A stretch of DNA of 64,000 nt from Otatea glauca (lineage: Eukaryota > Streptophyta > Magnoliopsida > Poales > Poaceae). The stretch is taken from positions 54,927,567 through 54,991,566 of the forward strand of contig CM070713.1 in the NCBI GenBank assembly GCA_036346275.1. Reading direction: 5' to 3'. The notes beneath the pieces were generated by a model, which was not told where the DNA came from, ran no database searches, and worked only from the letters and a program-made list of their open reading frames with translations. A program made the translations under genes and the position numbers. Numbering within the stretch: the first letter of the stretch is position 1; each line of letters opens with the position of its first letter. This document shows, in pieces, positions 23,801 to 37,500 of the stretch.

Positions 23801-24590
23801 TATTGAAAAGATTTAATATGGATAAATCGTATCCGTTAAAAAACCCCATGGTCGTAAGATCCCTTGAAGTGGATAAAGACCTTTTTCAGACCAAGGATGG
23901 AAAATAAGAAAGTCTTAGGACCTGAAGTCCCATACTGATGTATCTTGCGAATTGCATAAGGCCTGATATTGCATTCACAGTAAATTTGCTAGTAAGACAC
24001 AGTGCAGCTCCAACCAGAAGACATTAGGCTGGTGTCAAGACTTTACTCAGATACCTTCAAAGTACTCAAGATCTTGGATTGTTTTTCCAGAAGAACCAAG
24101 ACTTAACCATGGTGGGATATATGGATATTGGTTATTTGCCTGATCCCCACAGTGCCAAATCTAAGACTGGTTTTGTGTTTCTCTGCGGTCATTCAACCGT
24201 TTTCTTGGCGGTCTTATATACAGACCTTGGTAGCTATTTCTACCAACCACTCAGAGATTATAACTTTATATGAAGCCTCACGTGAATGTGTTTGGCTAAG
24301 ACGTGTGATTAACCATATCCAGAAGTCATGTGGTCTTAACACCGTCGATACCCCCACAAGTATTATGAAGATAATGCTGCTTGTGTTGCACAAATGCAAA
24401 TGGGTTATGTGAAAAGCAATATCACGAAGCATATTGCTCCTAAACTTTTATATCCTCACGAACTCCAGAAGAACGGTGAGGTAAAGATCTTGCAAACTAA
24501 GCCATGTGAAAATCTTGCAGATTTATTCACTAAGTCCTTGCCTAAATTCACATTTCAAAGATCATGCAAAGTCCAGGGGGAGTGAACTCT
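20831..24590 (+). pseudogene. pol: copia-1 pol remnant (protease, integrase, RT, RNase H)
   Basis: Plus strand, many stops. Integrase traces at 21550-22340 (KSIQIDNASEFTSKALNDY). RT begins near 23150 with GSKWVFIRKRNENNQVVRYK and KARLVAQGLMQRPGIDYDE, then LKRSLYGLKQSGRMWYNQL at about 23490; the YVDD region at about 23625 is out of frame. RNase H traces at 23930-24580 include CIRPDIA-like and GYMDIGYLPDPHSAKSKTGF (24115). The end near 24585 falls 250 bp before the 3' LTR. Confidence 0.82.
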
Positions 24591-24835
24591 TGAACCATAA
24601 CCCTTATGGTGATCTTGAAGATCCTAATATAAATCTAGAAGATTATAAGTTGTACTCTTTTTCCTTAGTGAGTTTTCCTGAAGTTTCTCACATAAAGGTT
24701 TTTTTTAACGAGGCAACTAGTGCAACATAAAGTATGAGTGCAATGTACTCTTTTCTCTATCTCCTTTTTTTCACTGGGTTTTTGAGTGAGTTTTTAACGA
24801 GACATGTGCATTACGTGGTATTCGCCCAAGGGAAG

Positions 24836-25072
24836 TGTTATGAGATAAGATTTCTGTAACCGATTCGGTTACTATCTATCTCTTATTTGTGGGCGAATCC
24901 GAACTCATCTTTTATGTTTTCCACTATATATTGGGTTTCCCCCATGTAAAAGATCAACATAATAAAGCGAGAGAACTTTGCCCCCCTACTTTGTGTGTGC
25001 TTCAGTTCTTTTCTTGTGATTTCGTTGGCATGCTGTTGATTGATCGTGGGTGAACGACTACGTTTTACAACA
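24836..25072 (+). mobile_element. 3' LTR of copia-1
   Basis: 237 bp copy of the 5' LTR, starting directly after a short purine tract. It contains an AATAAAGCG polyadenylation-like signal at about 24960. It lies about 500 bp upstream of the PIG-N start codon. Confidence 0.93.
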
Positions 25073-25077
25073 GTATA

Positions 25078-25579
25078 TTTCTAAAACTAGCACTAAAAGG
25101 TGGCATATATTGAATTTTCCCTTTTAATTTTGGCAACTTGCCACTAATACTTTTATATGTAGTATAATACCACCAATACATTGGGATGCATTGATTGATA
25201 TTGACAGTAGTACTTGTTTTCTTAATTATGTTATTTACTGGAACAACACGATACATTTATAGCAAGTATGAATGCGTGTATGGGCACGTATGTGAGACGA
25301 ATATTCGATCTCATGCGAGTGAACGATTTTTCATTGCAACATATAGATATATATGTATTGATTTGCTGTCAATTGAAAAATATAGGTGGAATATCGATAA
25401 ACCCAAAGTACACGTGGTAATTCGCAAAAGTTAAGAAGTATAGGTACGGATCTGCAATTTTCCATAAGAAAAAAACATTAGTACCCTGGCGTGTCAGTCC
25501 AACGCCTTCCCGCTCCGCTAGTCCCCTCCCCCACTTCCAGATCCACCACCCCGACGGCTCGTCCGGCGCGCGCCCCGCA
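25078..25579 (+). promoter_or_regulatory. Upstream region of PIG-N, cut by copia-1
   Basis: All that remains of single-copy DNA between copia-1 and the ATG. AT-rich up to 25470, then GC-rich from 25490, as is usual around a grass transcription start. No convincing TATA box near the GC-rich step. Any older regulatory DNA is displaced 7 kb to the left of copia-1. Confidence 0.5.
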
Positions 25580-28500
25580 ATGGCCGGCCGCCCCCGCCCG
25601 CAGCCGCATATGTACTCGTCGTCGGCCTCCACGCGGCAGCGCGAGCGGTGGCTGGTCGTCCTCGGCGTCGCCCTCCACGCCGTGTATATGCTGAGCATAT
25701 TCGACATCTACTTCAAGTCCCCCATCGTGCACGGCATGCCCCCCGTGCCGCCCCGCCTCTCCGCGCCTCCCGCCAGGCGCCTGGTCCTCCTCGTCGGTTC
25801 GTCCCCTCTCCTCTGATCCGTCTTCCCGATTTGGAGGCGACCGAACTGCCGGTGTGTGATGCGGTGAGGGTTTTGGTGCGTGAGTGCAGCGGACGGGCTC
25901 AGGGCGGACAAGTTCTTCGAGCCGGACGAGCGGGGGAGGTACAGGGCGCCATTCCTGCGTGGGGTGATCCAGGAGAAGGGCCGGTGGGGGGTCAGCCACG
26001 CGCGGCCGCCCACCGAGTCCAGGCCAGGCCACGTCGCCATCATCGCCGGCTTCTACGAGGACCCCAGTGCCGTCACCAAAGGTGCGCTATTTCAGCAAAT
26101 CAGCTCTAGTTATATTGTACCTCTACTGGCTATTCTTCATAGCTACGATGTTGGTCGTGAGTGCTTGGTAGCAACCTGAACTAGCAACTCCATATCGCTA
26201 TTGGTACTGATAGATTATAATGGTCCAAATTCCAAAATTGTGGGGTTGTTTTGTGTGTGTGTGTGTGTGTGGGGGGTGGTGGTTAGAGATGCTATCCTCA
26301 ATGGTAGCAACAACTGACTCCAGTAGGACTAAAGTGCTGCTCTGACAAGCTGCAGCGATTTGACGCTGACTTAATTTAGCTTTGTTCACGGTAATGTTGC
26401 CACCAGAATGGTCTACAATTTACTTGTAGTTCAACTATTGTGACACAGTTTCTTGCTAATTTGCTCTAGTTAACTTAGCTTTTTGATGTGAAGTTTTGTT
26501 AGTCTCCTGACTAAAATTCAGTTATAAATTTGCAGTTCATGTGCAAATGTAGGTGTTTGTGGACAGGAACAGATAAAGTCTTGTTGCAATTCCTGGGGTT
26601 TGATGCCCAAGGATTAGGCGAGATTAATATGCACATATTTTCGCAACAAGTCATTCGAAATATTGTAATCCTAGTCTACTGGACTTGGTTTACGTCTTGC
26701 TTAATCCAACAGGGGACCTCCTTTCCATTTGTCAGAACTTGAGAGTGACATGTATGCATCAGGGAAGTCATCACTTTTCCAGCCCCATAGCAATTTTTTT
26801 TGGCAAATCTTGCCCCCTTGCGAACAAAATTGCAAAAATAGCCTCATTCCTGATCGCGGAAGCGCTTGAAAGTGACATGTGTCACCTTCTGCGCTCCTAC
26901 GCTGCGGCAGGCGCTATCGCGCTCTGGGAGCGCAGCAGCTTCGGTGACACCTTCCGGTGCTTCCGCGGTCGGGAATGGAGTTATTTTTGCAATTGTGTTC
27001 GCAATGGGGCCAGATTTGCAAAAAACATCACACGTGGGGCTAGAGAAGTGATCATTTCTGCATCAAGGTGCAATTCTTTTTTAATGTTACTAGAATACTA
27101 GTTGACTAGAATTGGCCTTACCTGTTCTCACAATCCTTACATGGTGTCCAACAAACATGTATTGGGCTATGTGTCTGTGAACATGGGAGCATGGTTTCGA
27201 GGAGTAGGACCGACAACCTGGACTTGATAAAAAATAGTTGAACAAACAGTAAGCATTGTGCTATCTCCTGTTGTCCTATGTTAACTTGTCCATGGTTGTG
27301 GGCTACCTTTAGTTGAGCTTTACTAAGAAGGACCTAATTTATGTTATTGGAAATTTGGGGCGTGAAGGCACTTCAGAGATAATTTAGAAACCAATGGCAT
27401 GTTTGAATTACATAGCCTATGCTCCAGTGATGTTCACAAACTTTGCTTATTGTGTTGTGCAGGATGGAAGGCCAATCCAGTTGAATTTGATTCTGTATTC
27501 AATCAAAGTCGGCACACTATCTCGTTTGGAAGTCCAGACATTGTTCCTATATTCTGCAGTAGCCTACCTCACAGTACTTGGGGTACTTATCCACATGAAT
27601 ATGAAGACTTTGCAGCAGGTCAGATTTGTTGCCAGTACATGTAGATTCTGAAACCTCATCTATTACTATGGAACTGTATGTTTTTTGTTGCCTTCCAATT
27701 TTTGTGACAGTCAGAATCATCTTGTACTTTTCTGAACACAATTAGATAACGTTGTGCTTACTCATAGGGCATACCCGTTTGCCTTGAATATTTCAACTAC
27801 TCTAAAAGTTTGTCTTGCAGACTTGCAATTGATAAAATATTGGTGGGAAATCGAGTTCTAAAGCTATTTTCTTAGTTTTGGTCAGATTTTTTATAATCAC
27901 AAACCACAACTATTGTTATTGAATTTAACATGCTTCTGTGCGAGTGATGGGCCCAAGGTTAATTGTGTAAATATGTCTGTTACTTATTTGAATAAAGGAA
28001 ATGATTTGTGCCTCTGAAAGAAAAAAAATATTTTTACTAAATCTAAGGGTGCGCTTGGTTGTCTAGATGAGGTTGGATGGGATATGACTATCCAGTCTAG
28101 ATGGGATGGAGCTATCCAGGTGACTGTTTGGTTGGGTGGATAGAGATGAGCCAATTTTTTGTTTGGTTGGGCTAGTTGTAATAAAGGTTTCGAATTTCGG
28201 TTTGAAATTTTTGGACAAAATTTGACTGAAATTTGAATTTTTGGACAAAATTTGACCGAGTATACTTCTGCGAAATTTGAATTTGATTAAGTACACCTCT
28301 TCATGCAACAAACTGGATGAGCCCGTCTGGCCTTTTTTTGGGATAGCTCTATCCAGCATCTTGAAGAAATATTCCAAAAAACTAGATGACCATATCCCAT
28401 CTATCCACTTATCTAAACAATTGGATGACTCCAAATCCATGGATGGCCATACCCCATTCACCCAACCAAACGCCACCTAAAGCATTAAGCATCTACTTTT

Positions 28501-31500
28501 GTAATTTGTTCTGCTTTCAGGGTCATGTGTTTACTTGGTTAGAGACCTTGATTGCAGATGCATCATTTCTGGATCATTGGTCATTAGACCAGTTTCAAGG
28601 TCTTCTCAACAGGTCTTTGGACGATATTAAATTGAGGCAGTTGCTCCTACAGGATAAGTTGGTTATATTTCTGCACTTATTGGGCTGTGATACTAATGGC
28701 CATGCACATCGACCTTATTCAAACATATATCTGAACAATGTCAAGGTTGTTGATCAAATAGCTGAAAGTGTGTACAGTCTCATGGAAAGCTACTTCAACG
28801 ACAACCAGACAGCTTACATTTTTACTGCAGACCATGGAATGAGTGACAAAGGTACATTATACTAACAATGGTTTCACCAATTAATTTCCCTGCTCTTCTT
28901 TTCATTTGGTTTTTAGAGCTAGGGGTCTCTATTTGAGTTCTGACCCTACAGGGTTTAACAATTCATGGCATGGCATATAATTACTTTCTACTACACTGCT
29001 TTTGGTTGACTTTACACATGACTACTTTAGGTGCATCATAAGGATGAGTATCATTGACCTTTTACTAATAGCAAAGGCTTCTGTTCTGTTGGTTAACTTT
29101 TTTTGCTATTTGGTTTGTACACTATATTGTGCCTTTTTTATGATGTCAATGTAATTTGGCAATTCTACTGATAGGAAGCCATGGAGATGGACACCCTTCA
29201 AACACTGATACTCCTCTTGTAGCATGGGGGGCTGGAATTAGAAGCCCAAAGTTCTTGGCCTATACAGACAAACCTGACAATGGCTTTCGGTTTGTTGATG
29301 ACCATAAACATGATATGCCTACACCACAAGACTGGGCTCTTGAAGGCTTTGAAAGAGTGGATGTCAACCAGGCAGATATAGCTCCTCTAATGGTTGCTTA
29401 CAAATTTCCATATGCAAACACATCTTCATTTCTTCAGCATCATCTGCTTTTCTTAAACAAAGAAATGCCTTTTCTCAGTTCATAAAAATTGCAGGCTACA
29501 CTCGTGGGTTTGCCATGCCCATTAAATTCTGTGGGAAACTTACCTACTCATTATTTGAAACTAAGCAAGGTCAGGCAATAAACACTACAATACTATGCAA
29601 AAAATATATTTATGCTTGGCTTGCACACTGCTTTTTAAAGTTTATTTTCCCGTTATTTGTCTGTTATTATACAGGCTGATGAAGTTGAAGCAGTTCTAGC
29701 TAACACAAAGCAAATTCTTAACCAGTTTATCCAAAAGTCACGTATCCTTTCAGAACAAGATTTAAATTTTGCTTATTTCACTCTTCTAAGCTTCTAGGAT
29801 ATTTTGTTCTTGATGGGCTGCCTGGAAGTGTGAATGGTTGATGAGAATATTTCATTATTGATCTGCTATTGAAATCCACAGTTTACAGTAGACCATCCAG
29901 AACTGTTAGCCATGAATCTCATCATGTCAGTCACCTTTATATTTTAAAACAAATGTACCACCACCAAGATGAATACATTAGATCATATTCTTACTCTTAT
30001 ACATGTCTTCCCTAATTCATCTCAGAGATGAAGCAATCCAGCTCACTCTATTTCAAGCCTTTTAAGCCATTGGCAAACTATTCTTCAGTCGTTGATCAAA
30101 TTGAAGATCTTATATCTGCAAGGGACTATGAAACTGCCATTAAGCATTCTGAAGAGCTCAGAAATCTGGCTCTTGCTGGTCTCCATTATTTTCAAACATA
30201 TGATTGGTTCATGTTAATGACAACAATCACCCTTGGATATATTGGATGGATGGTGAACCTCATTCTACATGTTCTACAGTCTTATACAACATTTCCTGCT
30301 AATCTTCTAAAGAGGACTCAAGTGTATCCCAAGAATACCTCCATGAAAGTAAGACAGCCTATCCAGTCTTCACTTTACGAATTTATGTTTGTAATGTTTG
30401 ATGTGTTATGAACATGTGCCTTTGTGTTACTTTCTTTTCCAACTTATTCAATCTGGATCATGGTCAATATAATTCTGTTCAATTCTGTCATGTGTTTCAG
30501 TTTACATTTTCCCCAGAAACTCTTTTTTCCCCTTAGGAAAATCAGAACAGGTGCTGTAAAATTTACGTAGCTTATTTTAGGAGTTTGCTTCTGTATAGAG
30601 CTATAGGCATCAGGTAGAATTACATTCAGAATATATGGGGTTGATACTTGTTCATTCTTGTGTGTCGCTTAAAGTTGCTATTCAAAACTATACAACTTTA
30701 TTGTAGTATCTTTTCCGTTAGTTGACTGCTGATGTTTTTTGTTACACTATTTCAGTCATATCTTTTTGTTTCAGGTATACATAGGTGGATGCTTGTTTAT
30801 GGGGTTTTCATCCATTATACTACTTTTAGAGAAATCTCCACTTCTTTACCATGCCTATGTATTTATGACAATATTCCTTTGGACAAGACTTGTACAAAAC
30901 TTTGGATTCCTGAAGGCAGTATGGAGAGAATTATCTAATATGCCATTCAAGTATATCGTTAATCTCCTGAACATTTCAGTTGTCGCATTGTTCATACTGG
31001 AGTTCCCGGTATGTCCCACTTGTTATTGACACTCCAAGCATTTTAGGATTACATGACATTTGAAATGGAATTTGATACTTATGTGCAGGTTATGAGCTTT
31101 TTTGATAGGAAGCTTTATACCTGGTGCTTTTTTGTCCTTGGGATACTTGCTTCTACTTGTGTAGCGTTGTTTCTTCAAGCTAGCCCTGCACTTGCAATAT
31201 ACATATGGCTTGCAAGCTGGATCTTGTCTGTATTCACATTGATGCCAGCTGAAATTCCAGAAAACAACAACTTGGTGTATACTTCTTTCGCTGACATAAT
31301 TCATGCATTTTTCTTTCATTTCATTAATATTAGCTGACAACAAATAGTTACCATTGGTTCTGTTCTCTGAAATTCGTGTTTTTGGAGAATTAAAGAAACT
31401 GCTAACTATTTTACTGTCACCACAGTTTAGTTTATCAGGTGTTTATTTGCAACTTTTGATCTGATGAAGCCTATAAATGCAGAATTTTTAGTGGGGCACT

Positions 31501-34500
31501 GATAATACTAATTGCAATGGCTTCGAGATGGACGACCACAAATAATACAAGCTTTTGGCTGTATCTTACTCAAGCAAATAAACGGGGCCCTCAATTCTCT
31601 AAGCTATTTTTTATTCAGGTGCAAAATGCAAGCAGTGCTTTCCTGATATCGGTATTTGTTTTGCGAAAGTTTAAATTGGAGACAATGTTAACGCATGTTA
31701 ACATGCTCTAGGTTGTTTTAGTTGCAATATCTTCAATAATGGTGTGGTTATCCACCTCGCATCGGTCTCAGAACAAAGAGCTGCACTCGTTGCACCAGTT
31801 GATCAACTGGTCCATAGCTGGTAAAGCCATGAACGATGATCCTATAACCTTGCAATTTGTGCTGTTAATTTCTCCAATGTTTATCTGGTTCCTGTCTTTT
31901 TGTTGCTACATCTTGTTTTCTTGTAATTATGCAATAGGAACTTACAAGTCTGATCCTTGCAAGAACTAGTATCCTTTTCTTTTGACACCAAGAACTGTCA
32001 AAATGGCTGTTCAGCAGCTAATCTTCTTTTAGTATCTCAGTTTTCTAGCACGCATGACATTTGCCCCAATCCATGAGGTAGGGTCTTATTTGGTTTCAAG
32101 GTTATTAAGTCGTAAAGTCGAGTCGCCATGGTACCGACTTGCTAACTAATCGCGACTAGTAGCACAATAGAATAGAGCAATGACATGTCACAGATTCATA
32201 AACATCACAGATGGCACAAGGAAGAAACAAGCAAGAGCATTTCCTGATCTGGAGTCTGGACGGGCAGGGGAGGAGGCGGAGGAGGGCTATGGCTGGCGCA
32301 GACGGGCGGCTGCGGCCGAGGCTGAGGCAAGCGGAGCCGGAGGCGGCTGTGGCCGGACGGGAGGAGGCAGAGACGAGCTGCGGCCGAGGCAGAGATGGGT
32401 AGGGGCGAAAGGGAGGAAACGGCTTTGGCGGACCAACTGGCAAAGGCGGAGGCAGCTCCGGCAGACAGGCGAAGGTGGCTCCGATAGGCAGAGGGGAGGA
32501 GGCGAAGGCAGAGGGAAGGAAGCGGCTCCGGCAGGCGGGCTTCGGCTAAGCGGACGGGCGGCTGCTGCCGAGGCAAAGGCTGCTGCGGCTACGGCCGAAG
32601 CAGACGAGCGCCTGCGGCTGAGGCCAAGGCGGAGGCGGCTGCGGCCGAGGCCCAGGTGGACGGGAGGAGGCAGAGGCGACTCCGGCAGGCCGACAGACGG
32701 CCAGACGGGCGCAGGCTATTGTGGCGGCTCCTAGGGCAGAAATTGATCGGGACATGAGGATTTAGGGTTCAGCCTCTCCGTTCCATGTTTATATGTGCTT
32801 GTGGTCATCTCTTTGAAGCGTGGGGGCCTTGAGTCGTCCAGCTAGGAAAGCCTGATTAATTGCGGCTAGTCGCAGATTAGTCGTCTAGTCGCTCGACTAG
32901 TCGTTCAAGTCGAGTCGATCATCCTAGTCGTGCTTCGTGTACCGACTGGACGACTAATCCACGATTAGTCGAGGACTTAATAAAACTAATTGGTTTTCTG
33001 AACTGTTTTAGTTGTGATCACTATTTAAGTAGTATATAGGCTGGACTGGAACTATTCTGGTACCTTCAAGTATGCTTTCTACATCCTGATGAATCTTTCC
33101 CTTAGCAATCCTGGTTTACATTTCTAGTAGGAATTTTGATGCCATTTACTTTTGTATAACAATCCTTTCACCTTTAAAATTCAAAATGCGGCAAGCTGGA
33201 ATACGATTTGGTCAGAGCATCGATAACTATCAACCTCCCACAAAGTTAGCTGGCATGATTGAAATAGAAATTTAAATATTTATGAATTAGTAGTCTATTT
33301 AATTAAGATGATAATATCACAGAATCGATAATTTTCCGATGCTAGCATTTAATAACCACCTTTTGGTCAGTGTTTCTTTATGGGAAACAGTAGGTGAGAA
33401 CCATACTGGAGTATGCTAAGAGAAATAACTGTACATGGGAAAGCAGCAAAAAAAAAGTCACTGGGAAATAGCTGTGATCCCAGTTCGAGACATTCTAACT
33501 TTTAGCAAATCCACATCAATTAGCAGAACTTCTTCCATCTAAATCTAGTTGGCTGAACTCCATTAAATATGCATCAATGTTTTAAGCCATAGGTGCCACC
33601 TTTTAGTTAGCGTTATGCCCTGGTCAATTGCTCTTGCTAAAGTCGAAACTTCAAGAGTTTTGGTTGCATTGGTTTTAACTTATCATGTTTTTGGCAGGTG
33701 TCGCTATGGTGCTACCACTTTTTTCACCGCTTAGTGTTCTATCTCGTCTTACATCTATCTTCTTGGGTTTTGCTCCTCCATTTTTGCTGCTGTCTATTGG
33801 GTATGCTGTTAGCTACTGCTGTGGTGTTTATATATTAAAGTTTTTGTTGCTGTATCTGAGGAATAGCATGTACACAATACGAATGTTTCAATTTGATCTG
33901 TGCAGCTATGAGGCAGTTTTCTATAGTGTTTTTGCAATGGTACTCATGGGATGGATATTTGTGGAATCTGCCAACCTGTATTGCTCAGAAGAAAGCGGTT
34001 CTGCACGTCGTAGTAGCATTGTGGATGGCTCAATTTTTGGCTATGACGAAAGATGCTTACAGCTATCTGATTTACGAATCCCTTTGTTATTTGTAAGTCT
34101 ACGATCTTTTTACATTTTGTCTTATGGATTGCAGTGTGCTTTATGTGTAATATGATCTCAACTCTATAGTTGTGTTACATAACAAAACTGAGGACTGAGG
34201 AAGCTGATCGGCGCAGTACGGGGTTCTTGATATATAAACAGAGACTTAAGATCTTATGGGCATTAGGACGTCCTCTAGGATTAAGATGTATTAAATGCAG
34301 CCAAAGATGCTGAAGTATTTGGAGTAGGGATATCCAATGGAGGCTATTTGAAATGGATTGCTGTACCACAGGCAATGGGTAGCAAGTTGTGTTGTTGGAG
34401 TAGGATATGTGAATTGATGGGAACAGAAGGCTGACAACTGTAGGGTTTCAATGCACTGATATCAGCACGCTCAATATGGGTTAAGGACCGTAAGGCCAAG

Positions 34501-37500
34501 GGTTTGTAGGGTTTCAATGAACTGAAATCAGCACACTCAATTTGGGTTAACGACCTTGAGATCCCTTGTTTGCCTTATATAGGTTATGGTGCTCCTACTG
34601 TCGTGTGCTTCAGTGCTTGTGTCCATGACCTTGTCCAGATGCAATCTTAGGCCCATTGGCTGTGTGAAGGCCTTTCTTGATCAATGTACAGTCCTATTAC
34701 AGGCCATCCAACATTCGAACTTCTTTTTCCATCCCTTACTGGCTCCAAACTTCCGAAAGTCCTCAGCTACTACTGCTTGTGTTTTTAACACTTCTATACA
34801 TAGAACTTATTTGGGTGGTCTTAAATTCCTTCTTCTCATCCAGGTAATCTCAAGCCGAATAAAGGATAGTTCATTTTGCAGTTTAAATGAGAAACCATTT
34901 TATAGGAAAAGGGGATTCCCAAAACGGTAGGAGTAACTCTTATAAGGGGATTCTCAAAATGGTAGAATTTTAGAATAGTGATAATTTGTCAAACTGTGAC
35001 TTCTAACCTAGGAGTCCTACAAGTTGGATTGTAGAGCACTGATAAGGCTAAACACAATATATGGTGGTACAAATTGTGCGAACTGGTAATCAGTAATATA
35101 CCTGAAACCTACATTGACGAAAACCAAAACCTTGGTATGATGCTGAAAACTTTTCCTGTGCAGAAAGATACATTGCTACCTTCATTGTTGCATTTATATA
35201 CCACCTTATATTTTTTGCAAATGTTCCATGATGATTTGTCAATAGGACTAGAACTATTTTAACATAATTTTATTTCAAAACATCATTCCATAAGTATTGG
35301 TATCTTTCTGTGTTGCAGATGATCTTATTTAACGTTGCCTTCTTTGGAACTGGTAATTTTGCAAGTATTGCAAGCTTTGAGATCTCATCTGTGTACCGAT
35401 TCATTACAATATTCAGTGTAAGTGTTTGTGTTATAACATTTTTCTTTATAATATCATTTGTTTTACTTTTTTTTTAATTCCAGTCACTGATCATTTCTCT
35501 CATTTTTTTCTTGGCAGCCATTTCTTATGGCGGCACTTCTTATTTTCAAATTGTTCATTCCATTTATGCTTGTCATGTAAGTTTTCTCAGCCTTTTGCTA
35601 CTATTGTATTAGACCATCTTATGGTGAAATGACTAATAAAATAAGTTAATGTTGATGTGCTGAACAAAGTTTCACTGGTGCAACAATTTTGTTGTTGTAT
35701 ACACCCTCTTTACAAAATATGATGTTTGAATGGAAGTTCTTGTTACAAAATAAGTGATGCTTTACGATTTAAAGATAAAACGAAAAATTTGTATTCCTAT
35801 CCTATGTTGCCTTGTTTTGTGAGAGATATAAATTATTGGAAGAATGAAATGCAGAGATTGAAGATAATTGATCCATCATGAATGGGTATATATTCCTTAA
35901 TCCAAGTGACAATCACTGAAACATCACTTGTGCTGAACTTAGTAATAAAACGTCAAGAATTTAATCTTCATAGAAATATAAACAAAGAAAAGGGCCTTTG
36001 GACGTTTTCATATGGCACCTAGCTAAATTTACAAATCCCTCTTGTTCATGTTCAACTGATGTTATTTGTGATTAAGCTGATCCAATATGTTATAACTTAT
36101 TGCAGATGTACATTCAGTGCCATAACCAAGATTGTACGGATCCCACGGCTCGGTTGTTATTTTCTTGTAATACTGCTTTCAGATGTAATGACAATTCATT
36201 TCTTTTTCCTGGTATGTGTGCCCTTCCCTTGTGTACTTAGAAACTTTCTGTTAGTACCTTTACTATGTTCTATTTCATCGACCATGTTTAATTGTTTTAA
36301 AATATTGTTTGACACTTGAATGTTGTTTGGTTTGTCATGTTAGAACAGCATATATATATATATATATATATTGAAGTAAAATTGTAGAGGAGGCTATGGC
36401 GACCCGCATAATTAGCCCCGGGTAACGACAGTCACACTGCCATTACTCCTGAGTTAATTACGCGAATCTCGGCATAGTAGCTAATAAAATATCAGGCAAC
36501 CTGGTACTTTATCGGTTACTATACTGTATTCAGAACATTGCAGCAGAACAATAATTAGAGACTGAAAATAGAACTCTTTATTACATTCCATTAAACCACG
36601 CAGGGCTACAGGTCCATTACCTTAATCTTACATGGGTCCAAAATATAGCAAAATACATATATCCTCCTATTACCCTGTTGATCTGCCATATCGGGGATAT
36701 GGCCTACTAGATCCTCTACTACTACTAATAGTAGTAGTAATCGTCCTCCTGTAAGTTCTGGTCCTACGAACAATCCTCACACCAGGCTTTGGAGGAGTGT
36801 CCATACGACTCACCTTCTAAACAAGGGGGGATTTAAGAGTGAGTATAGGGTACTCAGCACGTATTAATAGAGAAATGCAATAGATGATTTTATCCCTCAA
36901 TCCAAGCCAATCCAAATCTATCTAATAATCACCTTCCCTCAAAATACATTTTTACAAAAATGAAGTTTTAGTTTTAAAGGTTGTTTATTTTAGATTTTAG
37001 AAAACAACTACTAACACTGTATATGAGACAGACTTAGCTTCCGTACTCTTCAATCCAAGAGACTGGCTTGAATTCGAGATTTACCCTGCGCAGGTTTGTA
37101 CCACTTTACCCATAATGACACCAACATGTGATACCCCAGAACGTTTATCACTACTGCAGTATTAGATCTCCAACCCTGCACTCGAGTTAGGAACACCTAT
37201 CCTAGGCTGCCCCACAACTCACAGATATAGTTGTACTCCGGCTACCTTAGCCGATAGTAACTCTACCCATTGCTTCAAATATACCGTCACAAGTTGGTCC
37301 CGCACCTCCGGGCATACCGGCATATCCCAGATGGCACCCCAGAATTCTTACCCAATGTGGAGATTTCTAATACCTTTATAGGACAACATTTTCTGGCCGA
37401 TTTTGCACACTATGGTTGATACTGATTTACGGCTCATTGCCCAAGTGTTAGTTGTTCCCACCGGCCACAACCCTTCTCATCAGCGCCCTCTACCAACCAT

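Larger units (their letters stand above)
18111..25072 (+). mobile_element. Ty1/copia retrotransposon (copia-1), full length, decayed
   Basis: Flanked by identical 5-bp target copies GTATA (18106-18110 and 25073-25077). LTRs of 234 and 237 bp start TGTTATGAGATAAG and end TTTTACAACA. A TATCAGCACGAAG-type PBS follows the 5' LTR and a purine tract (AAGGGAAG) precedes the 3' LTR. Order gag, integrase, RT, RNase H on the plus strand is the copia order. Every coding region holds stops and frameshifts. The element sits 508 bp upstream of the PIG-N start codon in the same direction. Confidence 0.93.

Noticed and set aside
25478..26032. Minus-strand frame opposite PIG-N exons 1 and 2
   Set aside because: Antisense shadow of a GC-rich exon pair; the plus-strand exons match PIG-N with correct splice sites.
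26685..27101. 138-codon plus-strand frame in PIG-N intron 2
   Set aside because: It runs across the fold-back MITE and has no domain.
32180..32734. 184-codon Arg/Ala-rich frame in intron 12
   Set aside because: Periodic GC-rich repeat DNA within a TIR-like element; both strands are open.
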